The notes under the pieces were generated by a model. It searched no databases. It was given only the letters and a program-made list of their open reading frames with translations, and was not told where the DNA came from. A stretch of DNA of 64,000 nt. It comes from CAYRAV01 sp964422365 (lineage in GTDB: Bacteria > Bacillota > Clostridia > Lachnospirales > Lachnospiraceae). A program made the position numbers and the translations under genes. The stretch spans positions 23,655 through 87,654 of the forward strand of contig CAYRAV010000005.1 in NCBI GenBank assembly GCA_964422365.1. The letters run 5' to 3'. Shown here one piece after another: positions 37,653-46,578 of this stretch (position 1 is the stretch's first letter; every line of letters starts with the position of its first letter).

Positions 37653-37885
37653 TGGAGCGTGTTTGAAAATCGCTTGTTACATTGTTACAAGATGTGTGTC
37701 ACAATTTGTGAGGGATTTAGTTCAAATTTATGAGGTGTAACAGGTTGTATTGAATAATTTGGGGCAGCATCCATACCTTATTGAACAAGTCCGCCAGCCT
37801 GAATTGGCATGGATTTTGATATGCCTGGATAGGTACACAAACCGGGGCATACAAATTGTGGCAATGAATTTTCAAACACGCTCTA
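37653..37885. repeat. Interspersed palindromic repeat, copy H (full-length type)
   Basis: Left end TGGAGCGTGTTTGAAAATCG, right end TTTTCAAACACGCTCTA. It contains a small TTACATTG duplication within the CTTGTTACAAG motif and a degraded CGGAC module. It lies in the gene-free stretch 37527-38109 between the BIG2 gene and rpoD. Confidence 0.9.
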
Positions 37886-38109
37886 GCTACTATATACACT
37901 TTTCAAACTAAAATAATGTTGCACAAATTTTTATTTTTTTCTAGCTTTTTTTTCCACATTATGATAAAATGGTATCTGGTCAATTTTTTACCCATAACGC
38001 TAATAGGAACACTTAACCAGATATTTTGTAAGTTTACTGGTGTTTTTATCATATATAATATATTTTAGTGTGGGAATGTATTGATTTATTGCAAAAATGG
38101 AGGGCAACA

Positions 38110-39225
38110 ATGGAAAAGAATTCAATAAGCACTTTTGAAGAAAAGTTAAAAGAACTTATGGCTTTTGCTAAAAAAAATAAAGGAGTCATTGAGGTAGAAA
38201 AAGTAAATGACTTCTTTAAAGAGTTAAACTTAGAGGTAAGCCAAATCGATAAAATTTATGAATATTTAGAAGCAAATAACATTGCTGTATTAAACTTAAC
38301 GGATGATGAAGGTCCTGATGATGATGCCATCTTGGAATTGGAGCAGGATGAAGAGGCTGCATTAACAGAAGACCTTTCTTCTCAAACTTCTATTATGTCT
38401 GATGACCCTGTGAAATTATATTTAAAAGAAATTGGAAGTTATCCTCTTCTTACCATTGAAGATGAAATCGAATTAGCCAAAAAAATTGAAAATGGTGATG
38501 AGAATGCCAAACAAACTCTGGCAGAATCTAACTTACGTCTTGTTGTCAGCATTGCCAAACGTTATGTGGGAAGAGGATTATCTTTCCTTGATTTGATTCA
38601 GGAAGGAAATCTCGGTCTTATTAAAGCTGTTGATAAATTTGATTATACAAAAGGTTACAAATTCAGTACTTATGCAACCTGGTGGATTCGTCAGGCAATT
38701 ACCCGTTCTATTGCTGATCAGTCCAGAACCATTCGTATTCCAGTACATATGTCTGAAGTCATTAATAAAACTTATCGTGTATCCAGAAGTTTATTACAGG
38801 AATTAGGACGTGAACCGACAGAACAGGAACTGGCAGAAAAATTAGGACTTCCTATTGAAAAAGTACGTGAAATCTTAAAGGTTTCTGCTGATCCGATTTC
38901 TTTGGACACTCCCATTGGCGAGGAAGATGACAGCCATTTAGGAGATTTTATTAAAGATGATACCATTGTTGGACCAGAAGATGCTGCTGCATACTCTGTA
39001 TTACAGGACCAGATTTCAAAATTATTAGACACCTTAACAGAACGTGAACAGCGTGTTCTTATTCTCCGTTTTGGCTTAAAAGATGGAAGAACCCGCACTT
39101 TAGAAGAAGTAGGAAAAGAATTCAATGTAACAAGAGAACGTATCCGTCAGATTGAGGCAAAAGCTTTACGGAAACTGCGTCATCCAAGCCGTGCCCGAAT
39201 GTTAAAAGGATATGATTTAATATAG
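38110..39225 (+). CDS. rpoD: RNA polymerase primary sigma factor
   Basis: 371 residues from the ATG at 38110 (GGAGGG upstream); the longer frame from 38068 lacks support. Region 1.1-like acidic N-terminus, region 1.2 DPVKLYLKEIGSYPLLT, regions 2.1-2.4 ESNLRLVVSIAKRYVGRG through YATWWIRQAITRS, region 3 RIPVHMSE, and region 4.2 VTRERIRQIEAKALRKLR. The short spacer after region 1.2 is normal for Gram-positive SigA. It directs housekeeping transcription. No dnaG precedes it here, unlike in many Firmicutes. Confidence 0.96.
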   Translation: MEKNSISTFEEKLKELMAFAKKNKGVIEVEKVNDFFKELNLEVSQIDKIYEYLEANNIAVLNLTDDEGPDDDAILELEQDEEAALTEDLSSQTSIMSDDPVKLYLKEIGSYPLLTIEDEIELAKKIENGDENAKQTLAESNLRLVVSIAKRYVGRGLSFLDLIQEGNLGLIKAVDKFDYTKGYKFSTYATWWIRQAITRSIADQSRTIRIPVHMSEVINKTYRVSRSLLQELGREPTEQELAEKLGLPIEKVREILKVSADPISLDTPIGEEDDSHLGDFIKDDTIVGPEDAAAYSVLQDQISKLLDTLTEREQRVLILRFGLKDGRTRTLEEVGKEFNVTRERIRQIEAKALRKLRHPSRARMLKGYDLI

Positions 39226-39292
39226 CAGATTGATACTATAAAATATAATATGGATTTTTAATAATCTGCTATTTGCCCAAATAACCATAACC

Positions 39293-39354
39293 AAATACCC
39301 CGCACTTTACTGTGCAGACACCAAATTGTCTGCACAGCAAAGTGCGGGGTATTT
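39293..39354. repeat. Long near-perfect inverted repeat downstream of rpoD
   Basis: Arms AAATACCCCGCACTTT...CTGTGCAGACA and their complement, with one interruption and a 6-base loop, spanning 62 bases. No T run follows. It lies in the rpoD-SDR convergent gap and may terminate transcription on both strands or be a small repeat. Confidence 0.75.
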
Positions 39355-39466
39355 GACATAACAGTTCGGCCACGCAGAAACAATTGTATCCTGAATGGCT
39401 GACTGTTACTAAAACGCTGCTATTTCATTGAATTTTATGAATATAGTATCAGTCTGCTTTATATCT

Positions 39467-40252
39467 TTATATCTTTTTTTGTCCAACCACACCTTTTACA
39501 ATCTTTCTTACTACTCTCCTTGGTGCTATCCTGACTGCTTCAACTGCTATCCGGTTTCTCCATCCATGCACAGCAATCACCTTTCCTTTCATTAAAGAGT
39601 GGTATGCATACTTTGCTACTTTTCCTGCACTTGCAGGCGGCTGGGAATGAAATAATTTTGAATTTTCACAAGCTGCTGCTTTTTCAAATCCTGTACTGGT
39701 TGGTCCCGGACAGAGTGCTGTTACTGTTACCCCGCTTCCTTCTAATTCCTCTGCAATTGCTTCTGAAAACGAAAGTACATATGCCTTTGTAGCAAAATAA
39801 ACTGCCATCATAGGTCCTGGCTGAAATGCTGCTGTAGAAGCTACATTTAATATTCTGCCATGTTCTCTTTCTATCATTCCATTCACAAACAACTTTGTCA
39901 TATTCATCAGTGCAGTTACATTTAATGCAACCATATGGTTTAATTTCTCCCAGTCTGCTTCATGGAATAATGCAAAGTCTCCAAATCCTGCATTGTTAAT
40001 CAAAATATCAATCTGTTTTTGTTTATCTGTAACTGCATCATAGATTTCCTTTGCTGCTTTTTCTTTTGTTAAATCTTTTGAAAGTACCATAACTTCAATC
40101 TTAAACTTTTTTTCAAAAGATTGTTTCATCTTTAGTAATCTTTTTTTATTTCTAGCTACTAAAACCAAATTATACTTTTTCCCTGCAAAAATCTTTGCTA
40201 ACTCCAAACCTATTCCATTCGTAGCACCTGTAATTAAAACTGTTTCATTCAT
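39467..40252 (-). CDS. SDR-family short-chain dehydrogenase
   Basis: About 261 residues from the ATG at 40252 (GAGGG upstream). TGATNGIGLELAK is the cofactor loop, NNAGFGDFA the NAG block, and the catalytic Ser (VASTAAF) and YFATKAYV (YxxxK) are present. It resembles the DltE/YqjQ group of uncertain substrate. Monocistronic, convergent with rpoD. Confidence 0.9.
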   Translation of the reverse strand: MNETVLITGATNGIGLELAKIFAGKKYNLVLVARNKKRLLKMKQSFEKKFKIEVMVLSKDLTKEKAAKEIYDAVTDKQKQIDILINNAGFGDFALFHEADWEKLNHMVALNVTALMNMTKLFVNGMIEREHGRILNVASTAAFQPGPMMAVYFATKAYVLSFSEAIAEELEGSGVTVTALCPGPTSTGFEKAAACENSKLFHSQPPASAGKVAKYAYHSLMKGKVIAVHGWRNRIAVEAVRIAPRRVVRKIVKGVVGQKKI

Positions 40253-40340
40253 TGTGTTACCCTCTTTCACTTTTGCCTTATCAGATATAGTTTCCTCATT
40301 TTACAATCATATTATACACTACAATCCAGTCATTCCCCCT

Positions 40341-41876
40341 TTAAAGATTCCTAATGTGTTCTTTTTTGTGTATTTCGTTCATCGACAGTTCTAACACCAA
40401 TTGTTCCTTCTGCTCATCCATCAATAATTTTCTGCTGTATTTCAGATATCGAACACATTCATGACTTGTCAAAAATAACGCAGAATACAGCCCTGAAGCC
40501 AGTTCCGTTACAAAAATAACCAGTTCCTGCCCGTTTTCAAATGCATTTTCCATAAAATCAAAAGCATACTCTAATGCTTGCTGTGCTGCCTCTTCTATCC
40601 TGCTCAAACATTCTGCCTGAACATCAAAAGATGCTTTTGCCAAATCAAAACATTCCTGTTTTGAGCATTTTCCTAAGGCAATGGTATCTGGAATTGCTTC
40701 CGCTAATTTTTTAAGTAATCTTTGATGTAATTTTACCTCTTCTCTTGTATAAAAATTCTCTTTCTTGGCAAGCTCTATCTGTACTTCCCTTTCCTTGTAT
40801 AAATTTTGATATTCCTCTATAAAATCTTCTGAACTTTTCAGCCGTTCCCTGTACTCTTTTAGAAATTCATACCATTCATCTGTTAGCTGTTTTTCCACTG
40901 ATACCTGATAAAAAAAACTGTTTAATCCACTGATTAATAAATGCACAACACTAAGCCGTTCATCAAATGGTGCATGTTCTATCCTTCTATACAGGGCAGC
41001 TGCCACTTTTCCATTTAGAATATCCTCTATTCCATAATCATCCTGATACTTCTGGTACAAATCTAAATAAGCAGCGAAATCTTTTGCTGCTTCTTCATGC
41101 TGTAAAAATTCATGAATAATTTCTTCCTTTATTTCTATTCCAAGTGTCTCATATACCTGCATGAAATTACTTAAGTCTTCCCATCCTCTCGCTGTTACAA
41201 ACTGCATACCATCTATATCATTTTCTATCCTGTAAAAGTTCTGTGGACGTAAGGACAAATAACTTAAAACTGCTGGATGGACACGTACTGTCATTGCATA
41301 TTCTTTCCATACATTCCAGTCTGCTTCAATTGGAATATAACGAAGTCTGTCCATTGTAACCATATCAAATTCCCGAACAGATTTGTTAAATTCCGGCGGG
41401 TTTCCTGCTGCCACAATAATCCAGCCTTCCGGCACTTTTTCATTTCCAAAAGTTTTACATTGAAGAAACTGAAGCATGGTCGGTGCTAATGTTTCTGATA
41501 CACAATTTATCTCATCAATGAATAAAAGTCCTTCTGTTAATCCAGTCTCCTCCATTGTTCTGTAAATACTAGCTATAATTTCACTCATAGTATATTCGGT
41601 AATAGTATATTTTTCCCCCTGATATACTTCCTCTTTTATCATTGGCAGTCCCACTGCACTCTGTCTTGTGTGATGGGTAATTGTATATGATACCAGACCA
41701 ATTTTACATTCTCGTGCTACCTGTTCCATAATCTGGGTTTTTCCGATTCCCGGAGGTCCCATTAATAAAATGGGCCGCTGCCTGATAACAGGTATCTGGT
41801 AAAATCCATCCTCGTCTTTTTGTAAATATGCCTGCACAGTATGGATTATCTCTGCCTTTGCTTGTTTAATGTTCAT
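40341..41876 (-). CDS. MoxR-like AAA ATPase of a VWA/LRR gene trio
   Basis: About 511 residues from the ATG at 41876 (GGAGG upstream). Walker A MGPPGIGKTQIM, Walker B LLFIDEINCVS, sensor AAGNPPE, then a long helical C-terminal half with little similarity to the short MoxR type. It lies 77 bases downstream of the VWA gene. MoxR ATPases usually act with VWA proteins as metal-loading or remodelling chaperones, and this pair fits that scheme. Confidence 0.87.
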   Translation of the reverse strand: MNIKQAKAEIIHTVQAYLQKDEDGFYQIPVIRQRPILLMGPPGIGKTQIMEQVARECKIGLVSYTITHHTRQSAVGLPMIKEEVYQGEKYTITEYTMSEIIASIYRTMEETGLTEGLLFIDEINCVSETLAPTMLQFLQCKTFGNEKVPEGWIIVAAGNPPEFNKSVREFDMVTMDRLRYIPIEADWNVWKEYAMTVRVHPAVLSYLSLRPQNFYRIENDIDGMQFVTARGWEDLSNFMQVYETLGIEIKEEIIHEFLQHEEAAKDFAAYLDLYQKYQDDYGIEDILNGKVAAALYRRIEHAPFDERLSVVHLLISGLNSFFYQVSVEKQLTDEWYEFLKEYRERLKSSEDFIEEYQNLYKEREVQIELAKKENFYTREEVKLHQRLLKKLAEAIPDTIALGKCSKQECFDLAKASFDVQAECLSRIEEAAQQALEYAFDFMENAFENGQELVIFVTELASGLYSALFLTSHECVRYLKYSRKLLMDEQKEQLVLELSMNEIHKKEHIRNL

Positions 41877-41953
41877 AATAAACCGGCCTCCTATGTTTTT
41901 TGTTTTTCTCATGGCTGCTATAAGAGTACACTACTACAACACTGTAGGTTCAT

Positions 41954-43207
41954 TCACTCCAATTCCTCTGGCAGAATCCGCATAGACATTGCCCATGCAG
42001 GAACATTCTGCTCTTGATAATCGTCTAAAAACAGAAATGCAGTTTTGTATTTCGGTTTTTTCTGCGGATAAGTACCTTTTCCATCAGTGAAATAGAGAAC
42101 ACCTTGTAAATTGTCCAATTTTTTCTGCTCTAACAGGGTGTTCATATATTGGAATGCTGGTCTGAAATCCGTACCTCCGCCTCCTAAAATCGTAAAGCTG
42201 CTTAAATGCTGTTCCAACTCTTTTGCAGAATGAATTTCATAATCAGACTGGACTTGATTGTCACACTGCAGAATATGAATATTACATTGTCTCCCAAAAT
42301 AGCATTGCTCAGTTAAGATATTGTAGGTTTCTCTTAAAAAGTTTTCTACAAGTACTCCATTTGTAGAATAACTGGTATCTACTACTATAACAAATTCGCG
42401 TATAGATAGCATTTCTTTGCTCTCACATGGCTCGATTAATGGCAGGTTTTTAAAATAAGATAAACCATAAACATAGTATCCTAAATCAAATTCATCCGGA
42501 TTACAGTGAAGTTCCTCTTTTAACAGGGCAAACTTTTTGAGGAATTCTTTATAACTGTATTTTCCTCGTTTTATCTGCCATTCCTTTTCTAAGTTTGAAG
42601 ATAATTCTCCCTGAACATTTCCCTGCTGTTCCATATTCATAGCAGATTGTTTTGCAATTTTATTCCACTGGCTTTGCAATCTGGTCTGAGTCTGTGTTAA
42701 CTTTTCCTCCTTAGGCCAGTATTTGTGGTTATCTGTATAAAATTCTTTCTGCAATGCCTGTAATTTTTCATCTGGTAACTCCCATAAATAACGGTAGGCA
42801 CTTGCGGCAGACAGCACTTCATATTGATTGATTATTTTTGTATAAGTCTGCTCTCTTAGTAAACTTATGGGACGCCTCAGACTATCACAATCCAGATGGT
42901 CAATATTATATTCGACTGCTATATCACAAGCAATATTCCAAATGGCAGGATTTCTGTTCTTTCGTATCCACAAATGGGAGAACATACAATGAAATACACT
43001 GTGCAGATAAGCTCGTTCCAGAAATTTTGTATTGTTCTCAAATAATCTAATCAGCTGTTCTGTGGAATAGCATAAATGCGTTCCATTTACTGCAAAGGTT
43101 TGTATACTGTTATCTCTCTGCCATGTAAGTGCTGATAATGCCACATCCAGAAACCTAAATTCCACATAAAGTTTGTTCCTAATGTATTGTAATAATTTCT
43201 GAGACAT
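41954..43207 (-). CDS. DUF2201-type VWA / putative metallopeptidase
   Basis: About 417 residues. The ATG at 43207 has GGGAGG ideally placed, so the upstream GTG at 43282 is rejected. The N-terminal half contains HSVFHCMFSH, the HExxH-like motif of the DUF2201 putative metallopeptidase domain, though without Glu in the middle. The C-terminal half is a VWA-like domain with EFVIVVDTSYSTNG (MIDAS DTSxS) and LGGGGTDFRPAF. It is cytoplasmic. It lies between a leucine-rich-repeat protein gene upstream and the MoxR gene downstream on the same strand. Confidence 0.85.
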   Translation of the reverse strand: MSQKLLQYIRNKLYVEFRFLDVALSALTWQRDNSIQTFAVNGTHLCYSTEQLIRLFENNTKFLERAYLHSVFHCMFSHLWIRKNRNPAIWNIACDIAVEYNIDHLDCDSLRRPISLLREQTYTKIINQYEVLSAASAYRYLWELPDEKLQALQKEFYTDNHKYWPKEEKLTQTQTRLQSQWNKIAKQSAMNMEQQGNVQGELSSNLEKEWQIKRGKYSYKEFLKKFALLKEELHCNPDEFDLGYYVYGLSYFKNLPLIEPCESKEMLSIREFVIVVDTSYSTNGVLVENFLRETYNILTEQCYFGRQCNIHILQCDNQVQSDYEIHSAKELEQHLSSFTILGGGGTDFRPAFQYMNTLLEQKKLDNLQGVLYFTDGKGTYPQKKPKYKTAFLFLDDYQEQNVPAWAMSMRILPEELE

Positions 43208-43341
43208 TTTTTCCTCCCACTGCTCCTGGGTTTCTGTTTCTTTCAAAAAATGCTTCCTCCTTGATTTTCTATATTTTTCCACATCTATTCCGTACTGCCA
43301 TTCATTCTTTAAGAAACATTATATTGGGCATATAAATTGCA

Positions 43342-44427
43342 TTACAATGGCTCGAACTCATAGGTGCTTTTTGGCTCACTTTGATAAAATTGATGTTTCC
43401 AATGGAGCATCAGAGATACCCCTTCACTCCACTGAATACCAGCCGCACAAGTTATGAATGTGTCAATGCCCGCATAAGACAACAATTTCCGCCGAAAAAA
43501 GTATTCCATTGCTGCTTTGTTTTTTTCTTTTACAAAATACTGCCCTGCTTCATACTCGTTTTCTTTTAAAAATGTTTCATAATTTTGCTTTACCGTTTCT
43601 GTTAGTTCTACGGGAAACAGAAGCCGGTGCATACACATTCTTGCAACTGTTGCTATAGTTTCCTCCGCCTTTGCCTTCTGAAATATTTTATCATATTCTC
43701 CAAATAAAATCTGCCCTTGCCGAAAACACTGTCTGGCACGAAATCCTTCCCCTTCTATCTGTTTTCCAAAAATATGAGCAGGGGCGATTTCATCATAAGT
43801 TTCAAAATATTCAGGGTATAACAGACTTGCAAATAAATGCTTTTCTTTTGTATCTTCTCCTTGCCTTATGCCTGTTTCAGTTTCATAATAATATACCTCT
43901 AATTCTGTGGAAATTCTGCTTAACAATGCTTTTGCACTTTCTGCCTGATAATTTTTGCAACGGATATGAAGCTGTCCCAGCGAAGTACAATTTGTAAAAA
44001 CATCACTGCCAACCTGATTTGTATTGGGTCCAACTTCAAGAGATTCTAATTTTCTGCAATTATAAAATGCTGCATTATCTATGACACGAACGGTGTCAGG
44101 CAGGCAAAGTTTTCTCAAATCCTCTCCTGCGGCTGCTCTCAGTGCAGATGTATTCCCTTTTTCAATATCTTTGCTTCCCACATATTCTCCTGCATTATGA
44201 TATCCTTCTCTTTTCTTTTTATTTGTATCAGGCACAAGCTCACTTGTATAATATTGCTTTCCTTCTAAATGTTCTGCAGCTGAAAAACAATAGCTGCCAA
44301 TCTCTGTAACCAGAGCTTCTCCTATATATGCCGGGATTTCAATTTCTGATGTTTCCCCATAGACACGAAGCAGACGAACTTCTTCTTTTTCTTTCTTTTC
44401 CCATAACAATCGCATTGCCTGTTTCAT
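43342..44427 (-). CDS. Leucine-rich-repeat (BspA-like) protein with a novel C-terminal domain
   Basis: 361 residues. The N-terminal about 160 carry a few BspA-type repeats (LRKLCLPDTVRVIDNAAFYN; CRKLESLEVGPNTNQVGSDV). The remaining 200 residues, rich in charged helices, match nothing I recognise. There is no signal peptide, so unlike most BspA-type proteins it is cytoplasmic. It is the first of a three-gene unit with the VWA and MoxR proteins, and could be their substrate-recognition component. That role is an inference. Confidence 0.75.
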   Translation of the reverse strand: MKQAMRLLWEKKEKEEVRLLRVYGETSEIEIPAYIGEALVTEIGSYCFSAAEHLEGKQYYTSELVPDTNKKKREGYHNAGEYVGSKDIEKGNTSALRAAAGEDLRKLCLPDTVRVIDNAAFYNCRKLESLEVGPNTNQVGSDVFTNCTSLGQLHIRCKNYQAESAKALLSRISTELEVYYYETETGIRQGEDTKEKHLFASLLYPEYFETYDEIAPAHIFGKQIEGEGFRARQCFRQGQILFGEYDKIFQKAKAEETIATVARMCMHRLLFPVELTETVKQNYETFLKENEYEAGQYFVKEKNKAAMEYFFRRKLLSYAGIDTFITCAAGIQWSEGVSLMLHWKHQFYQSEPKSTYEFEPL

Positions 44428-44533
44428 ACCCTCATACTTCTTTCCATGTTATATTTTGACTTTCCTTTTCTATATTCTTTCTTCTACTTTTATGATAATC
44501 CTAACCTTTCGTAAATTGTAACTATTCAGAAGG

Positions 44534-44603
44534 TGTGAAGTCCTATGTGCAAATGGTATGTGGAGCTGGCTCATAGAGTACCATTTGCACATAGGACTTC
44601 ACA
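44534..44603. repeat. Perfect 25-bp inverted repeat upstream of the LRR/VWA/MoxR unit
   Basis: The arm beginning TGTGAAGTCCTATGTGCAAA (44534-44558) has an exact complement at 44579-44603, with a 20-base loop. It lies about 110 bases upstream of the LRR gene start. It could be a leader hairpin, an operator or an independent small mobile palindrome. Confidence 0.85.
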
Positions 44604-44796
44604 GATGGTAACAGCATTATGAACAAAATAGCCAGCCAAACTATTTTATTGTAGTGAATAGGTATCTTCCACATTTTGTGAATGGCATCTTCCGAATAAT
44701 TACAATAAACTTTACTATTTATTTTATCACACTTCACAATCATAACATAGAGTAAAATGTAAATTTAATATAACAGTTGTAATACTCTGTTACTGC
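44604..44796. other. Gene-free spacer between hairpin and terminator
   Basis: About 190 AT-rich bases with no feature I can support. It should carry the promoter of the LRR/VWA/MoxR unit. Confidence 0.3.
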
Positions 44797-44834
44797 ACAA
44801 AAAACCGAATTCTATTTTACACAGAATTCGGTTT
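44797..44834 (-). terminator. Rho-independent terminator of the selO gene
   Basis: Minus strand AAACCGAATTCT, 9-base loop, AGAATTCGGTTT, then a T run. Confidence 0.85.
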
Positions 44835-44904
44835 CTCTTTTACTGCTGCCTATATTACTATATGATGAAACATAGCAGATGTATCTTTGAATATATAATT
44901 TCTC

Positions 44905-46398
44905 CTATGTTCCACAATAAGTTTTATACATGCAGCTGTCTCTTTCTCTTGGCACCTTTGTATATTGCAAAGAAATATTCTCATAATCATAGGGATTTTG
45001 AAGTGCTTCCACAAGTTTTCTTAAAACTGTATCATCCCGTCTGATTACTGCTGCCTCTAATGCTTCCTCTACTAGATAATTTCTTGGTATCATGGTTGGA
45101 TTATTTTGTTTCATCCGCTTTTCCACTTCACTTTGAGATTGATTTTGTCTGCTTAATCTTTTTTCCCACAGTGCAAGCCATTCTTTAAATTCCTGCATCT
45201 GATAAATTGCTGTTTTTTTAATTGTTCCTCTAGTCAATTGAAAAAAGGTATCTGTATAATCTGCCCTGTATTTTTCCATAAGGTGCAATAATTGTTCTAT
45301 CCATTCCACATCTTCTTCTTTTGCGGATGCTATTCCCAGCTTTTTTCCCATTCCTTCTAACCAATATCTTTTATACCACTCTGCAAATCCTGTTACTTCC
45401 ATATCAGCAATTTCAACTGCTTTAGATGGAACATCATCCAACAATGGCAATAATGTTTCTGATAATACTGCCAGATTCCACATAGCAATAGAAGGCTGGT
45501 TTTGATAAGCATATCTTCCATTTATATCAATTGAACTAAATACAGTATCCGGTTTATACCTGTCCATAAAAGCACATGGACCGTAGTCTATGGTTTCTCC
45601 ACTGACTGCCATATTATCTGTATTCATTACACCATGAATAAATCCAACCATCTGCCATTTCGCAATTAAATATGCCTGCCTTTTTACAATCTGATGCAGC
45701 AGACCTTGATAACGATTATGATAGTTCTCATCTAATTCTTCTTCCAACTCTGAAAAATGCCGTTTGATCGTATAGTCTGCCAGTGCTTTTACATTTTCTT
45801 TATTCAAAAATCCTGAAGCATACTCAAACGTGCCTCCTCTAATATGACTTTTTGCAATTCTCGTTAAAACAGCACCATCCAGACTTTCTTCCCGTCTAAC
45901 TGTCTGCCCTGTTACTATAACTGCAAGGCTCCGAGTTGTAGGAATACCAAGTCCATGCATGCCTTCACTAATGATATATTCCCTGAGCATAGGACCCAAA
46001 GCTGCTTTTCCATCACCGCCTCTGGAATAAGATGTTCTTCCAGAACCTTTTAATTGGATATCATATCTCTGACCATCTTTTGCCTGATATTCTCCTAATA
46101 AAACTGCTCTCCCGTCTCCTAACATAGTAAAATAACCAAATTGATGCCCTGCATATGCCTGTGAAATCGGATTAGAATCTTTTATGATTTTGCTGCCTGA
46201 TAAAAACTGCACTCCCTGCTCACTTTCTAAAAAAGGCACATCTAGTCCCAGCTCTTCTGCCAGCTTTGTATTTAATATTTTCATTTGCGGATATGGTATA
46301 CAATCTGGAAGCTGTTTTGTATAAAATACATTTGGAAGTTCTGTATAGGTATGACTGAGTGCAATTTTATCAGTGATAAAACTTCTTTTATGACACAT
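44905..46398 (-). CDS. selO: SelO-family protein adenylyltransferase (YdiU)
   Basis: 497 residues, full length, with GAGGTG before the ATG. Pseudokinase-fold signatures: DGRAVLLGEY, LKGSGRTSYSRGGDG, ALGPMLREYIISEGMHGLGI, GVMNTDNMAV (metal-binding Asn/Asp) and DYGPCAFMD. SelO transfers AMP from ATP to Ser/Thr/Tyr residues of target proteins, often linked to redox stress. The C-terminus ends YCGT; the Cys corresponds to the selenocysteine position of animal SelO. Monocistronic. Confidence 0.94.
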   Translation of the reverse strand: MCHKRSFITDKIALSHTYTELPNVFYTKQLPDCIPYPQMKILNTKLAEELGLDVPFLESEQGVQFLSGSKIIKDSNPISQAYAGHQFGYFTMLGDGRAVLLGEYQAKDGQRYDIQLKGSGRTSYSRGGDGKAALGPMLREYIISEGMHGLGIPTTRSLAVIVTGQTVRREESLDGAVLTRIAKSHIRGGTFEYASGFLNKENVKALADYTIKRHFSELEEELDENYHNRYQGLLHQIVKRQAYLIAKWQMVGFIHGVMNTDNMAVSGETIDYGPCAFMDRYKPDTVFSSIDINGRYAYQNQPSIAMWNLAVLSETLLPLLDDVPSKAVEIADMEVTGFAEWYKRYWLEGMGKKLGIASAKEEDVEWIEQLLHLMEKYRADYTDTFFQLTRGTIKKTAIYQMQEFKEWLALWEKRLSRQNQSQSEVEKRMKQNNPTMIPRNYLVEEALEAAVIRRDDTVLRKLVEALQNPYDYENISLQYTKVPRERDSCMYKTYCGT

Positions 46399-46462
46399 TA
46401 TATTTCACCTCTTACTTTTATTCTCATAGTGTATCCTATACCAGACTATTTATTCTTAGGAG

Positions 46463-46520
46463 CTGTAGAAAAATAACTGATACAGATTGTACAGAATATG
46501 TGTCAGTTACTTTCCTACAG
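46463..46520 (-). terminator. Hairpin terminator downstream of the LacI gene
   Basis: CTGTAG...CTACAG outer and TAACTGA...TCAGTTA inner stems; on the minus strand the inner stem is followed by TTTTT. Confidence 0.55.
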
Positions 46521-46578
46521 ATTTTTAGTGATAGCAGATTATGTAAAGTCAAATGGAACTGAATCCTATCATTTTTGC

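Noticed and set aside
43208..43282. Upstream GTG start for the VWA/DUF2201 protein
   Set aside because: GGGAGG lies directly before the ATG at 43207, while the GTG has none.
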